From Flavobacteriaceae bacterium (lineage in GTDB: Bacteria; Bacteroidota; Bacteroidia; Flavobacteriales; Flavobacteriaceae): 64,000 bases of DNA. A program made the position numbers and the translations under genes. Below the pieces are notes generated by a model, which was not told the DNA's origin, searched no databases, and worked only from the letters and a program-made list of their open reading frames with translations. Below, one piece after another: positions 53,148-62,396 of this stretch; position 1 is the stretch's first letter, and each line of letters begins with the position of its first letter. The stretch spans positions 1,954,321 to 2,018,320 of the forward strand of contig CP031964.1 of the NCBI GenBank assembly GCA_003443635.1, in the 5' to 3' direction.

Positions 53148-54263
53148 ATGATAATCACTATTTTAAAAAAAGATCTGAGATTGTATTTCTCAGATAAAAA
53201 AGGGGTCCTCGTTACCTTTTTATTGCCTATTATTATGATTACGCTATTTGCATTTGCATTTGGAGGTGTCGGGAAAAAGAAAAGTGCTCCCAAACCTTTA
53301 GGAATATTAGTTGTTGATAAAGATTCTACAGCAACTTCTCAAGAATTGATAACTAAATTAAACAACCTCCAAACCATTCGTTTGATTCCTTCTGAAGAAG
53401 AGAAAGCATTAGATCGTGTTAGAAAAGGAGATAATGTTGCTGCGTTAATTTTTGAAAAAGGATTTTCAGAAGCTATTACTACTGATGCAAATCTGCCAGT
53501 AGAATTAAAATACGATGCAGCTAGAGATTTACAAATGCGAATTGTACATACACTTTTAAAAGAAGGTTTTAAATATCATTTAAAAAAAGAAGATGCACCT
53601 AACGAAATAAAACTTAAAACAACTTCTTTAATCAAAGAGAGTTCTACTAAGGCACACCCTGGATTGGTGCAAGCAGTAGGTGGTACAGCAATTATGATGC
53701 TATTATTTAGTATTGCCGCTATTGGCGGTGGATTGCTAGATGAAAAAGAAGCAGGGACTTTAAAACGTTTATTAATTGCTCCTGTAAAGCCATTATACAT
53801 TTTACTAGCAAAAATGGGAACCGCCATGATAGTTTCTATTTTGCAATTAACGGTTATGTTTGTTTTTGCTTGGTTAGCATTTGGATTACCTATTTTTATG
53901 GACATGTCCTCATTGATTATATTGATTTTATGTATCTCATTTGCAGTTTCTAGTTTTGGAGTTTTCTTAGTATCCACGGTAAAAACACGTCAACAATTAC
54001 AAGGAATGAGTACTATTATTATTATTCTGATGTCAGCAATTGGAGGAAGTATGATCCCGATTAGTATGATGCCAGCATTCATGCAAAATATTGCAATAAT
54101 TAGTGTAAATTATTGGGGAATTGAAGGCTTCTTCGATATTTTTTGGAGGCAATTACCTTTGGTAGATGTTCTTCCTAAAATGGGAATTCTGCTAGCTATT
54201 GGTTTAGGAATGACATTGATTTCTACCATATTATTTAAAAAGAATATTATTGCAATAGAATAA
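53148..54263 (+). CDS. ABC-2 type transporter permease
   Basis: A 371-residue permease with an N-terminal helix (VTFLLPIIMITLFAFAFGG), a large external domain (residues 40-165) and five hydrophobic segments in the C-terminal half, including GLVQAVGGTAIMMLLFSIAAIGGG and EKEAGTLKRLLIAPVK, the ABC-2 coupling region. It works with the ATPase at 52190. Directly after its stop codon the decayed PD40 and esterase genes begin on the opposite strand. Confidence 0.92.
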   Translation: MIITILKKDLRLYFSDKKGVLVTFLLPIIMITLFAFAFGGVGKKKSAPKPLGILVVDKDSTATSQELITKLNNLQTIRLIPSEEEKALDRVRKGDNVAALIFEKGFSEAITTDANLPVELKYDAARDLQMRIVHTLLKEGFKYHLKKEDAPNEIKLKTTSLIKESSTKAHPGLVQAVGGTAIMMLLFSIAAIGGGLLDEKEAGTLKRLLIAPVKPLYILLAKMGTAMIVSILQLTVMFVFAWLAFGLPIFMDMSSLIILILCISFAVSSFGVFLVSTVKTRQQLQGMSTIIIILMSAIGGSMIPISMMPAFMQNIAIISVNYWGIEGFFDIFWRQLPLVDVLPKMGILLAIGLGMTLISTILFKKNIIAIE

Positions 54264-54264
54264 T

Positions 54265-54585
54265 TTATTTGTTAGATCTAAGATTTTCAATAACCTGTGC
54301 ATCTACCCAGAAGATATCCATGTTTTCGTATTTATCGGTTGGCTTTACTTTACCTACGTTCCTGTTAAAGAAAAGGTATTTTCCGTCTGGCGTTACACGT
54401 GCGCTAGATTCTGAAGCAGTTGTGTTTACCTTGTCACCTAAATTTATGGCCTCACCCCATGAACCATCTTGTTGGCGAAAACTGACATAAATGTCTGCTT
54501 TGCCATATCCGCTATCTCTTCAACTATCCCAAAGAATGTATGATTCATCATGCGCAATGAAAGGGTGAGCATTTGTGATTTCTTG
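54265..54585 (-). pseudogene. PD40 C-terminal remnant with a nonsense codon
   Basis: The minus strand encodes [20 protein letters not shown], a TGA stop, [52 protein letters not shown] and IFWVDAQVIENLRSNK. This is the last third of a subfamily II gene, most like the C-terminal half of 60677-62374. The TGA stands where relatives have an Arg codon. The upstream two thirds are missing. Confidence 0.82.
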
Positions 54586-54593
54586 AGCGTAAT

Positions 54594-55826
54594 TTAATGT
54601 TGTTTTTTTAATGCATCTATTCTTTCTTTATGATTTTTACTATTACTAATTTCATAGGCTTTTGTGGCATATTTAAGTGCATTTTTAAAATCATTTTGAT
54701 CTTCATAATAATCAATCATTGAATCATAAGCATTGGCATTTTTAGGATAATTTTTAATGTTAAGCTTAAAAAAAGCAAATGATTTTGATTTTGGATTGGG
54801 ATTTAAAACCGATACCCTAATTGATTGATAAACCCTTCATCAGGTTTTACAGTATAACCAAAGTATTCAGATGTTTTTTTGTAATGATTTTCAATAAAAT
54901 TTATCAAATAATCCGGAGTAGCAATTGGTTTTCTGAATTCATCATTAATATTGAAATAATATCAAGAAAAAACAGATTTTAATCCGTCATATTCTGCTAT
55001 GAGAGGAATACTGCCATGATTCTCTTTTTCATAATAATTCCATTCAAATCTCAACTTATTTTGAATATTTTTTGTGGCTGTTTCGTTGAATTTTAAAATG
55101 GATCAAATATGGGTTGTTGCATCTGAGGTATCTTGCTTTACTCGTATAATATCCATATGCTCTCTTAATGTATTTGCTACTGCTAAAAATAGTGATTTGT
55201 TGTCAAACTTTTTTTGTTTTAAAATGTTTGTTGCTTCTTTAAGTAGTTCTTGATTATCCCACCACAAGCTTGGGTCAATCGCTATATAATTACTAAAAAA
55301 TTCAGGATGATGAATTAACGTATTGATAACTAATAACCCACCTAAAGAATGCCCTATAACTGTTCTGTGTGATGTTGCAGGATATGTTTTTCCAATATAT
55401 GGAATGAGTTCTTGATCTAAAAAAGCTGTAAATCTCTCACCGCCTCCATTAGTTCCTTCTGGAATACGACGACCATCCCTAGATACCTCCATAGTTGTTG
55501 GTGTTAAATCTAACATCCGATTTGTATTAGGAATCGCGACAATGATCATTTTAAGGATCTGACTATGTCTAACTAAGTAATTCATTAAAGTTATAGCTCC
55601 TTCAAAATGCACATTTCCATCAAGAAGATAAAGTACCGGGTTTTTTCGATGTATCTTTAGGTATATGAATCCAAATAGGGCGTTCCTCTCCTAAAATTTC
55701 TGAATAGATACGATCAATTTTTCCATTATAAATTTCAAGTATAGTTGTACCCTGTTGTTGAAAAGCATAAAGTTGATAGTTTATACATGAAATAGTGATT
55801 AAAAATAATAGAATAATTTTTTTCAT
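54594..55826 (-). pseudogene. Decayed exported esterase with TPR tail
   Basis: The start is intact: signal peptide MKKIILLFLITISCINYQLYA and IWIHIPKDTSKK. An indel in the A run near 55640 shifts the frame; the catalytic part then continues (LYLLDGNVHFEGAIT, MIIVAIPNTNRMLDLTPT, and nucleophile GHSLGG in HRTVIGHSLGGLLVINTL). In-frame TGA codons follow at 55103-55105 and 54962-54964, another frameshift near 54815, and finally a TPR tail (LNIKNYPKNANAYDSMIDYY) that ends at 54594. At least four lesions make it a pseudogene. It was an Esterase D-like enzyme related to that at 37397. Confidence 0.85.
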
Positions 55827-56013
55827 CAGTATGTTGATTTTTATAGGCATTAAAGTTATATCTCTCTTTAGATATATAAATGATTACTTACTCTTAAATA
55901 TTTTTAAAAAATGTAGAAATCTAACTTAAATTTGATTTAATCTATAATTATCAAAATTAAGGGTTTCCATACAATTAATTATACATTGTGTTTGGTGTAT
56001 TTTTTTTACTCAG

Positions 56014-56481
56014 CTACCAATATTCAAAGATTCTAGATATTTTTCCTTTTTTAAACTCAAAAAATGTCATTTGAGGATCTCTTTTTATAATTTTATTATT
56101 TATTTTATCAATGTAAGCTCTTTCAACTACTACTGCATTTAATCCTGCTATCTTATTTGTTATTTCAATATCTACGGCTGTGCCATCATATCTGCCATTT
56201 TTTTGATTTCTTATATATCCATTATACAAATCTTCTCTGATATATGTTCCTCCATATTTTGGGTGGACATAAGTAAAGTCTTCTGTAAAAAGCTCAAAAA
56301 TTTTATCGATATCTTCTACCATTGAATTTGCTTGAAATACGATTAAGTTTAAATCATAATATTTTTTAACTACAATTTCTAATGAATCTTTATGAGCGCT
56401 TGTAGCATCTTGGGCAATAATTTGATTTGTAGCCAAAAGAATTGAAAAAAGAGTAACTAATGTTTTTAGATGAGTTTTCAT
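56014..56481 (-). CDS. Exported NTF2-like (DUF4440-type) protein
   Basis: A 155-residue protein with signal peptide MKTHLKTLVTLFSILLATNQIIAQ. The mature part is one NTF2-like cone: KYYDLNLIVFQANSMVEDIDKIFELFTEDFTYVHPKYGG, YIREDLYNGYIRNQKNG and the final strand QMTFFEFKKGKISRIFEYW. Such folds bind small ligands; no catalytic pair is evident. It is upstream of the esterase pseudogene and downstream of the serine hydrolase gene, all on the minus strand. Confidence 0.82.
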   Translation of the reverse strand: MKTHLKTLVTLFSILLATNQIIAQDATSAHKDSLEIVVKKYYDLNLIVFQANSMVEDIDKIFELFTEDFTYVHPKYGGTYIREDLYNGYIRNQKNGRYDGTAVDIEITNKIAGLNAVVVERAYIDKINNKIIKRDPQMTFFEFKKGKISRIFEYW

Positions 56482-56596
56482 ATTTAATTTTGGTTGTTTA
56501 TTGAATTTTCACTGATTTACAATTTCTTTAATTCTTAGATTGTATACTAAAAAAAACAGGTTGATATAATTTTTTACAATTTTCATTTTTAATGGT

Positions 56597-58009
56597 TTAT
56601 TCTAATGAGTTAGGCAACGTTTTTCTCACGCTATTAAAATACAAGATGAAAGAAATTCCCAAAGTAAAAATGGTTAATAGTACTGCGGAAACTCCAGTTG
56701 TAATATCGAATTCAAACATAGCTTTTACAGACGCTCTAAAAATACTCGGCAAATAGAAAGTCCAACTTAAAGCAATGATTATTCCAATAGTTAACAAGAG
56801 ATTCGGTACTATTTTTCTTGAAGTTCCTATTGGTTTTCCTTTTCTTAACCATTTTTTACAAACCATTATAAAAATAATCAGAAATAATAAAACTAAAAAC
56901 GGCAGATTTCTTACTGGATTAAAATAAATTTTAGAAGGTTTAAATGGTTCTTTATCTAAAAGAATACTTAAAACACCTAAACTTGTTAAAAATGCACTTT
57001 CTCCATAATTATTGGCTAAGACGATAATAGTTTTTTCTATTTCTGGGACAACTACCATAGCCGTATTGAAACTTTGTGTTAAACCGTTGTGAAAAAAGAT
57101 TTTAGTACCTCTATATTGGTTGGTCGACCATCCTAAAGCATAATCTGCATTATTTTCTTCATTACGCTTAAATAATTGATCTGTTATGTTTTTTGAAATG
57201 ACTGATGTTGAGTCATTATTAAAAGAATTCATAATTTCCCTTAAATACATTGACATGTCATTGGCATTACTATTTATATAGCCCCCAGAGATATCAACTT
57301 TATTATAATTATTTTCTGAAATCGGAATTATAGGATAATACAGAAATGGTTGGTATCCTTGAGCAATATTACTTGGCAATACAGCACTTGTATTTTTCAA
57401 CTTTAATAAATCCGTTATTTCCTCTTTTAAGACTACACTATATTCTTTACCTGTAATTTCCTCTATTATATAAGTAAGAATTTGATAGTTAGTATTTGAA
57501 TAGTCAAAATCTTTTATTGGATATTTATCTACTTTAACACTTTTTAATAATTCAATAAGTTTTAATATAACGCGTTCATCACTCATATCCTTATCGGGGA
57601 AGAAAGCTAAACCTATTTCGGCCGGTTGACCAGAAGCATGATTCAATAAATTTTTTATGGTTACTTTATCTGACACCTCTTTATTTTTATATTCAAACCA
57701 CGACAAATACTTGACTACCGGGTCATGAATACTTAATAGTCCCTTTTCCTGAAGGCGCAATATCATCAAAGCTGTAAATGACTTACTGGTTGAACCAATA
57801 ATAAAATTATCTTCTATAGAGACATTCCCAAAACTTTTAATATATTCTATTCCATCTTTATTTGAAACAGCAACGACCATACCTGGAACATTGTAATTGT
57901 TTTTAATTACTTCAAGATATTGAGTTATCTTATTTTTATTACTCTCAGGTGTACTTTGAGAGAAGGCAATGTTCAGCGTTAAACAAAACAATATTATAAA
58001 ATTCTTCAT
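56597..58009 (-). CDS. Beta-lactamase-like serine hydrolase with C-terminal membrane helices
   Basis: A 470-residue protein with signal peptide MKNFIILFCLTLNIAFSQ. The active site is complete: S73-T-S-K76 in GSTSKSFTALMILRL, YSN in DFDYSNTNYQIL, and HNG in IFFHNGLTQSFN. After residue 360 there are three or four hydrophobic segments (FLVLLFLIIFIMVC, LTIGIIIALSWTFYL, VLLTIFTLGISFILYF), so it is membrane bound with the enzyme outside. It overlaps the S41 protease gene by 4 bp and is translated from the same mRNA. Confidence 0.86.
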   Translation of the reverse strand: MKNFIILFCLTLNIAFSQSTPESNKNKITQYLEVIKNNYNVPGMVVAVSNKDGIEYIKSFGNVSIEDNFIIGSTSKSFTALMILRLQEKGLLSIHDPVVKYLSWFEYKNKEVSDKVTIKNLLNHASGQPAEIGLAFFPDKDMSDERVILKLIELLKSVKVDKYPIKDFDYSNTNYQILTYIIEEITGKEYSVVLKEEITDLLKLKNTSAVLPSNIAQGYQPFLYYPIIPISENNYNKVDISGGYINSNANDMSMYLREIMNSFNNDSTSVISKNITDQLFKRNEENNADYALGWSTNQYRGTKIFFHNGLTQSFNTAMVVVPEIEKTIIVLANNYGESAFLTSLGVLSILLDKEPFKPSKIYFNPVRNLPFLVLLFLIIFIMVCKKWLRKGKPIGTSRKIVPNLLLTIGIIIALSWTFYLPSIFRASVKAMFEFDITTGVSAVLLTIFTLGISFILYFNSVRKTLPNSLE

Positions 58010-59622
58010 ATTTTAATGTTTTTAAATTTTTCTTCTGATTTCTTACTTTTAACCTCTTTGAGTACCCATTCTAATTCTGGATCTCTTTTTTCTAAACGAT
58101 CTTGGACTGTTGGCAAGATTTCTATATCAGGCCTCACACCGTATCCATCCGGACTTACTTTAAAAGGAGTATCCATATAAATTAAACCTATACGAGCTCG
58201 GATTTTAGTATTTGGCAATTCGTAAATTTTAAATTGCCCTGCTACTGTTCCATTATATGCTCCTCCAGTTTCTTCTCCTACAAGAGTAGCGCGTCTATTA
58301 CCTTGTAATTGTGTTGACAATGTTGATGATGCTGAAAATGAATTTCCATTAATAAGCACATAAATAGGACCTCTATAATGTAACAGATTTGGTTCTTTTT
58401 CTTTAGAAGCAGAAAACTTATAGTATAATTTACCTCCCTTTCTATTTGTTTTTAATAAATCTTGAGTAATAATTATTGGAGAAAGAATAACACTATATAT
58501 TTTGCTACCAATTGATCTAGTATTACTCATTAACACTTTAAATGTAAGCATACGACTATTCACTTCTCCATAATTAACCATTTTAAAGATTTTATTAGTG
58601 AGATAGGTATATAAGTGTGTTATTTCTTTTAATCTACCTCCTCCATTATCTCTTAAATCAATTATTAATGCTTTTGAACCACGCTTATCTATTTCAGCAA
58701 AAGTTTCTGCATAAAACTCCTTATATTTTCCATTGGTAAACCCTCTTATTTTTAATACAGCTACTGAGCTATCCTTACCTACAAAATTTAAGTTTCGTGT
58801 ATATTCTTTTCGAGAAGCAATGTAGCCATACTTGCTATTATACTTCTTTAGTGCTTTTCTTTCAGTTTTTTTGACTCGCTTTTCTTCTTTAGTGAGCTTC
58901 TTTTTATTTGAACCTGTTTTAGTTGAATCACTCTTTACTTTTGTTAATTCAGGTTTAAAGGTTTTTCTATATTTTTTAACAAAAATAGAATCAGAATTCT
59001 TAAGAGTTAATGTAATACTATCAAAGCGCCCTTTATCTATCCTATAATACCCCATAAACCATCTACCGACAGCTCTATTTTGACGCGTCTTATTATAACC
59101 ATCTGAACCAATTATTTTTTTATATTTTGTAATCAACTCTTGAGGAGTTTCTTCATTTACTTTTACAACTTCACTACCTATCAATATAGAATCTTTGCCT
59201 CTTGCATTAACAATCCATAGTTTTCCATTTAAATACTCATAATCCAAATTATCAATATCAAACTTAGAATCTTTTAATGCTTTACGTTCTTTTTTTAAAA
59301 GTCGTTTCTCTGGAAGTCTTAAAGTTATATGTCCTTGACCTATTTGTTTTTTGACTGCTGCCAATTGCATAAAAAATGTACGGCTATCAACAGGTTTATT
59401 AATTGCCGTTTTTAAGCTATCAAATTTAAAATCTAAGGTTTCTTTAGATGTAAATTGATATATATGTGGATGGTGACGCTTTAACTGTGTGTAAAATTTA
59501 TTTATATCTTCGTGTAAATCTGCTACAGGATGTAATTTTGTAATTTGAAGATTGTGTTTCTCTACTGATGCGCAAGAGACACATAAAATAATTAAGCAGA
59601 GTAAGGATATTTTTTTTGTCAT
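58006..59622 (-). CDS. S41-family peptidase lipoprotein (tail-specific protease-like)
   Basis: A 538-residue lipoprotein (CVSC, Cys17). A helical N-terminal part is followed by a PDZ-like region and a long Lys-rich insertion (residues 230-265: TKTGSNKKKLTKEEKRVKKT). The S41 core has LIIDLRDNGGGRL near residue 320 and the catalytic Ser in YVLINGNSFSASSTLSTQL near 432, then TLVGEETGGAYNGT. It cleaves peptides in the periplasm. The overlap with the serine hydrolase gene suggests joint action on peptide or peptidoglycan-derived substrates. Confidence 0.86.
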   Translation of the reverse strand: MTKKISLLCLIILCVSCASVEKHNLQITKLHPVADLHEDINKFYTQLKRHHPHIYQFTSKETLDFKFDSLKTAINKPVDSRTFFMQLAAVKKQIGQGHITLRLPEKRLLKKERKALKDSKFDIDNLDYEYLNGKLWIVNARGKDSILIGSEVVKVNEETPQELITKYKKIIGSDGYNKTRQNRAVGRWFMGYYRIDKGRFDSITLTLKNSDSIFVKKYRKTFKPELTKVKSDSTKTGSNKKKLTKEEKRVKKTERKALKKYNSKYGYIASRKEYTRNLNFVGKDSSVAVLKIRGFTNGKYKEFYAETFAEIDKRGSKALIIDLRDNGGGRLKEITHLYTYLTNKIFKMVNYGEVNSRMLTFKVLMSNTRSIGSKIYSVILSPIIITQDLLKTNRKGGKLYYKFSASKEKEPNLLHYRGPIYVLINGNSFSASSTLSTQLQGNRRATLVGEETGGAYNGTVAGQFKIYELPNTKIRARIGLIYMDTPFKVSPDGYGVRPDIEILPTVQDRLEKRDPELEWVLKEVKSKKSEEKFKNIKI

Positions 59623-59827
59623 TCTTAAATTGATGAATTTTAGTTATATAGATATAGACGTTATTTTTATATAAGTAGTTGCCTAAGAAAGAAAACTTAA
59701 CATATCTTTCATTCCTATAATGAAAAAGCAAATTGATGTAATTTTTGATAACCTTATTTTTAATGATTTATTCTTATAAAGTCATTGCAACTATACGTAG
59801 CCTTCCTCTCCTATTGTTTTAATAAGC

Positions 59828-60298
59828 TTACAACCTTCTAAGTGTCCAGGTTTCATCACCTATATCATTATCTCCAAACTCTATGTCTTCTATTAGTCTA
59901 GTTTCAAAAATTAGCGTTGTTTCATTAAGGGTAGTAATTTCAGCAGTCACAGCAAGCGAATCAACAATAAGAGTTAAAGTATTTCCATTAATAATATAAG
60001 TAATATTATCCTCTACAAAGACACATTCTGTAAAACTATCAAAAGCTGTGAGAATACCTGTACTACCATTATTAAACACTATTGAAGGCACGTCATCGCA
60101 ATCGCTCGGAAAAGGTGTTATCTCTCCACTAGAAGTCTCAACAATACTAAGGATTTCAAACTCTCCTACGATAAGCTTTTGTTGGTCATTGTTATCATCA
60201 TCTGACGAACATGATAAAATAAGTAATGCCATAAGGCTACAAAGTAGTCGATAAGGGTTGTTATACAAGTTTGTTGTTAAAAGAAATCGTTTTTTCAT
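59828..60298 (-). CDS. Small lipoprotein, lipocalin-like
   Basis: A 156-residue lipoprotein (LILSC, then SSDDDNNDQQ), a Flavobacteriia-type surface lipoprotein start with an acidic run after Cys. The mature part is beta-rich: KLIVGEFEILSIVETSSGEI, DDVPSIVFNNGSTGILTAFD, NGNTLTLIVDSLAVTAEI and DETWTLRRL at the end, a pattern of lipocalin-like DUF proteins. Function unknown. It is separate from the PD40 genes by a 378-bp gene-free stretch. Confidence 0.78.
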   Translation of the reverse strand: MKKRFLLTTNLYNNPYRLLCSLMALLILSCSSDDDNNDQQKLIVGEFEILSIVETSSGEITPFPSDCDDVPSIVFNNGSTGILTAFDSFTECVFVEDNITYIINGNTLTLIVDSLAVTAEITTLNETTLIFETRLIEDIEFGDNDIGDETWTLRRL

Positions 60299-60434
60299 TA
60301 TTATAAAATATTAAAGGGTTATAAATTAATTGGAATAGAAACACTCGGTGTTCTTACTATCCTGTATCTATCATAGATCAAACTTTATTGATTACGTTTA
60401 TAAAATTATAGTTTAACCCCACTTTAATGTACTA

Positions 60435-60500
60435 AATAGGATAAACACCATAATTAAATGATAAAACTATTTCGTCATTGATAAGCTGATTTTGTAAAAA
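60435..60500. promoter_or_regulatory. Conserved 66-base block without an adjacent kinase
   Basis: The third ungapped relative of 35925-35990 and 40155-40220, sharing AATTAAATGATAAAA and ATTTCGTCATTGATA. Unlike the others it has no sensor kinase beside it; it lies in the 60299-60676 gene-free region, about 137 bp upstream of the small lipoprotein gene. It may still act as an operator or mark a lost kinase gene. Confidence 0.55.
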
Positions 60501-60573
60501 TACAGGCACAAAAAATACTGGGTTTGTAAAATCTTGCAAAAGATGCCTTTTTCTCTTAATCTATTCAATGTAT

Positions 60574-60650
60574 ATTATGCCAACCGCTCTATATCTTAAT
60601 GAACTACTCGAAAAAGTTGTTTAATAATAGTCAAGCTTACATTTATAAAA
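60574..60650. promoter_or_regulatory. Second copy of the 7TM-kinase upstream block
   Basis: Related to 49525-49600. Together with the 66-base block at 60435-60500 it makes the 60299-60676 gene-free region a mosaic of two promoter types that elsewhere stand before sensor kinases. No coding frame was found in this region. Confidence 0.5.
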
Positions 60651-60676
60651 TAAAATGATCTTATACTTCAGCTCTA

Positions 60677-62374
60677 TTATTTTTTAGGTCTATATGCTTC
60701 GATAATCTTTGCATCTACCCAGAAGATATCTGTGTTTTCGTATGTATCGGTTGGTTTTACTTTACCTACGTTCCTGTTAAAGAAGAGATATTTTCCATCT
60801 GGTGTTACACGTGCACCAAACTCTGAAGTATTTGTGTTTATTTTATCGCCTAAATTTATGGCTTCACTCCACGAACCATCTTCTTGACGAAAACTGACAT
60901 AGATATCTGCTTTACCATATCCGTTATCTCTTCTACCATCCCAAAGAATATAGGATTCATCAGGTGCAATGAAGGGGTGAGCATTTGCACTTCCTGTGTT
61001 GATTTCTTTACCAAATGGTTTAGGTTCATCTCGTTTTCCGTTTATAAGTCGTGAGTACCGAAGAATGCCTTCTCCCATAGCGTCAAAAACATAGGTGCTT
61101 TTAGAAGAAGTAGTTAAACTCATAATAGGAATATCTTTAAATGGAACACCAAGACTTTTTATCTCTGACCAATCACCAGATTCAGTTCGCTCTTTATATC
61201 TTCTGCCCAAATGCATGATCTTACCATCGGGTGAGATAAAAGCTTGCCCTACTCTAGGTGATACAACTAATTTTTGCCATTGATTATCCTCTTTTTTAAT
61301 CATCATAAACACCTGTTTTTTATCTTCTTCAGTGTTTCCTATTTCTCTAAGGAAATAAAATTCTTTTAGGTCGGGTGTAAAGACACCACCAATCTCCCAG
61401 TCATCAGTAGTTACAATGCCTGGAGCAAAAGGTTCAGGTGTAAGACCTGGTGGTTTTTGACCTAAATAAAGATTTTCTTTGTTTGAAGAATCATTCTGTT
61501 TTTTAAGATGTTCAATTATAAGTGCATCAACCCAAAATATATTGGCATAACTATCCTCAAAGCTTTCTCCCAATTTTACTCGGTGGAAGAAAAAATATTT
61601 CCCATCTGGAGTAACACTTCCAAAAGCGTCCTCCATATCAGAATTTATTTCTTCTCCCATATTAATAGCATTACCCCATGAACCATCTTCTTGACGAAAA
61701 CTAATATACAAATCAGAGTCGCCATGCCCATTTTCTCTAACACTATCCCAAATTAGATAACTTTCATCTGGTGCAATGAAGGGATGACCTGTATATTTTC
61801 CTTTGTTGAACACTCCATTCATTGCTCGTGGTTTTTCACGAATACCGTCAATTATTTTAGAAACCCTGATAGTACCTATTGTATCTCGTTCATCAAAAAC
61901 ATAAGTTCCTAATGAAGAAGATGTAAGACGCATGATAGGAATTTTATCGAAATTAGATCCTAAACTTTTTTCTTCTGACCAACCAGAAGAGGTTTTCTCT
62001 CTATATTTATTTCCCAAATGCATTGTTTTACCATCTGTAGATATAGCCACTTCCCCAGTGCGATCTTCTGCGTATGTCTCATGCCACTTACCATTTTCAT
62101 ATTTAATAATATGCGTTTTAGGCTTTTCACCTTTTACCTGTCTGGTAAAAAAGAACTCCTTCATACCAAGTGCAAAAACACCCTCAATTTCCAGATTATC
62201 TGTTGAAACCATACCAGGCGCAAACGGTTCTGGAATGAGGCCAGGTGGTTTTTGTCCAAGATAAGAGCTTTCTGAAGCAGAGACATCATTAGTCACAGAT
62301 TCCTGTTTTTTGGTATTGCAAGCATTAAGAAATAATGTTCCTGCAATAAGGAACGTAAAATGTATTTTTTGCAT
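60677..62374 (-). CDS. PD40 lipoprotein with internal tandem duplication
   Basis: A 565-residue lipoprotein; ATG at 62374 begins [19 protein letters not shown] (lipobox LNAC). Two complete subfamily II units follow: the first from [19 protein letters not shown] to [14 protein letters not shown] (about residues 38-265), the second from [19 protein letters not shown] to [15 protein letters not shown] (280-565). The second unit lacks its own signal peptide. Both contain [14 protein letters not shown], SFRQEDGSW and VTPDGKYxFF. The second unit is the closest relative of the remnant at 54265. The gene follows the PD40 gene at 62397 by 22 bp. Confidence 0.87.
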   Translation of the reverse strand: MQKIHFTFLIAGTLFLNACNTKKQESVTNDVSASESSYLGQKPPGLIPEPFAPGMVSTDNLEIEGVFALGMKEFFFTRQVKGEKPKTHIIKYENGKWHETYAEDRTGEVAISTDGKTMHLGNKYREKTSSGWSEEKSLGSNFDKIPIMRLTSSSLGTYVFDERDTIGTIRVSKIIDGIREKPRAMNGVFNKGKYTGHPFIAPDESYLIWDSVRENGHGDSDLYISFRQEDGSWGNAINMGEEINSDMEDAFGSVTPDGKYFFFHRVKLGESFEDSYANIFWVDALIIEHLKKQNDSSNKENLYLGQKPPGLTPEPFAPGIVTTDDWEIGGVFTPDLKEFYFLREIGNTEEDKKQVFMMIKKEDNQWQKLVVSPRVGQAFISPDGKIMHLGRRYKERTESGDWSEIKSLGVPFKDIPIMSLTTSSKSTYVFDAMGEGILRYSRLINGKRDEPKPFGKEINTGSANAHPFIAPDESYILWDGRRDNGYGKADIYVSFRQEDGSWSEAINLGDKINTNTSEFGARVTPDGKYLFFNRNVGKVKPTDTYENTDIFWVDAKIIEAYRPKK

Positions 62375-62396
62375 TGATGACAATTTGTGTTATAGA

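Noticed and set aside
53576-53977. 133-codon minus-strand frame inside the ABC permease
   Set aside because: Antisense to a well supported membrane protein with correct ABC-2 features; no independent evidence.
52190-54263. ABC exporter as the transporter of the precursor peptides
   Set aside because: It lacks a C39 peptidase domain, is of the ABC-2 type and lies more than 23 kb from the peptide genes behind its own kinase-regulator pair.
54269-54490. 73-codon plus-strand frame after the ABC permease
   Set aside because: It is the reverse of a PD40 gene remnant whose minus-strand reading clearly matches intact paralogs.
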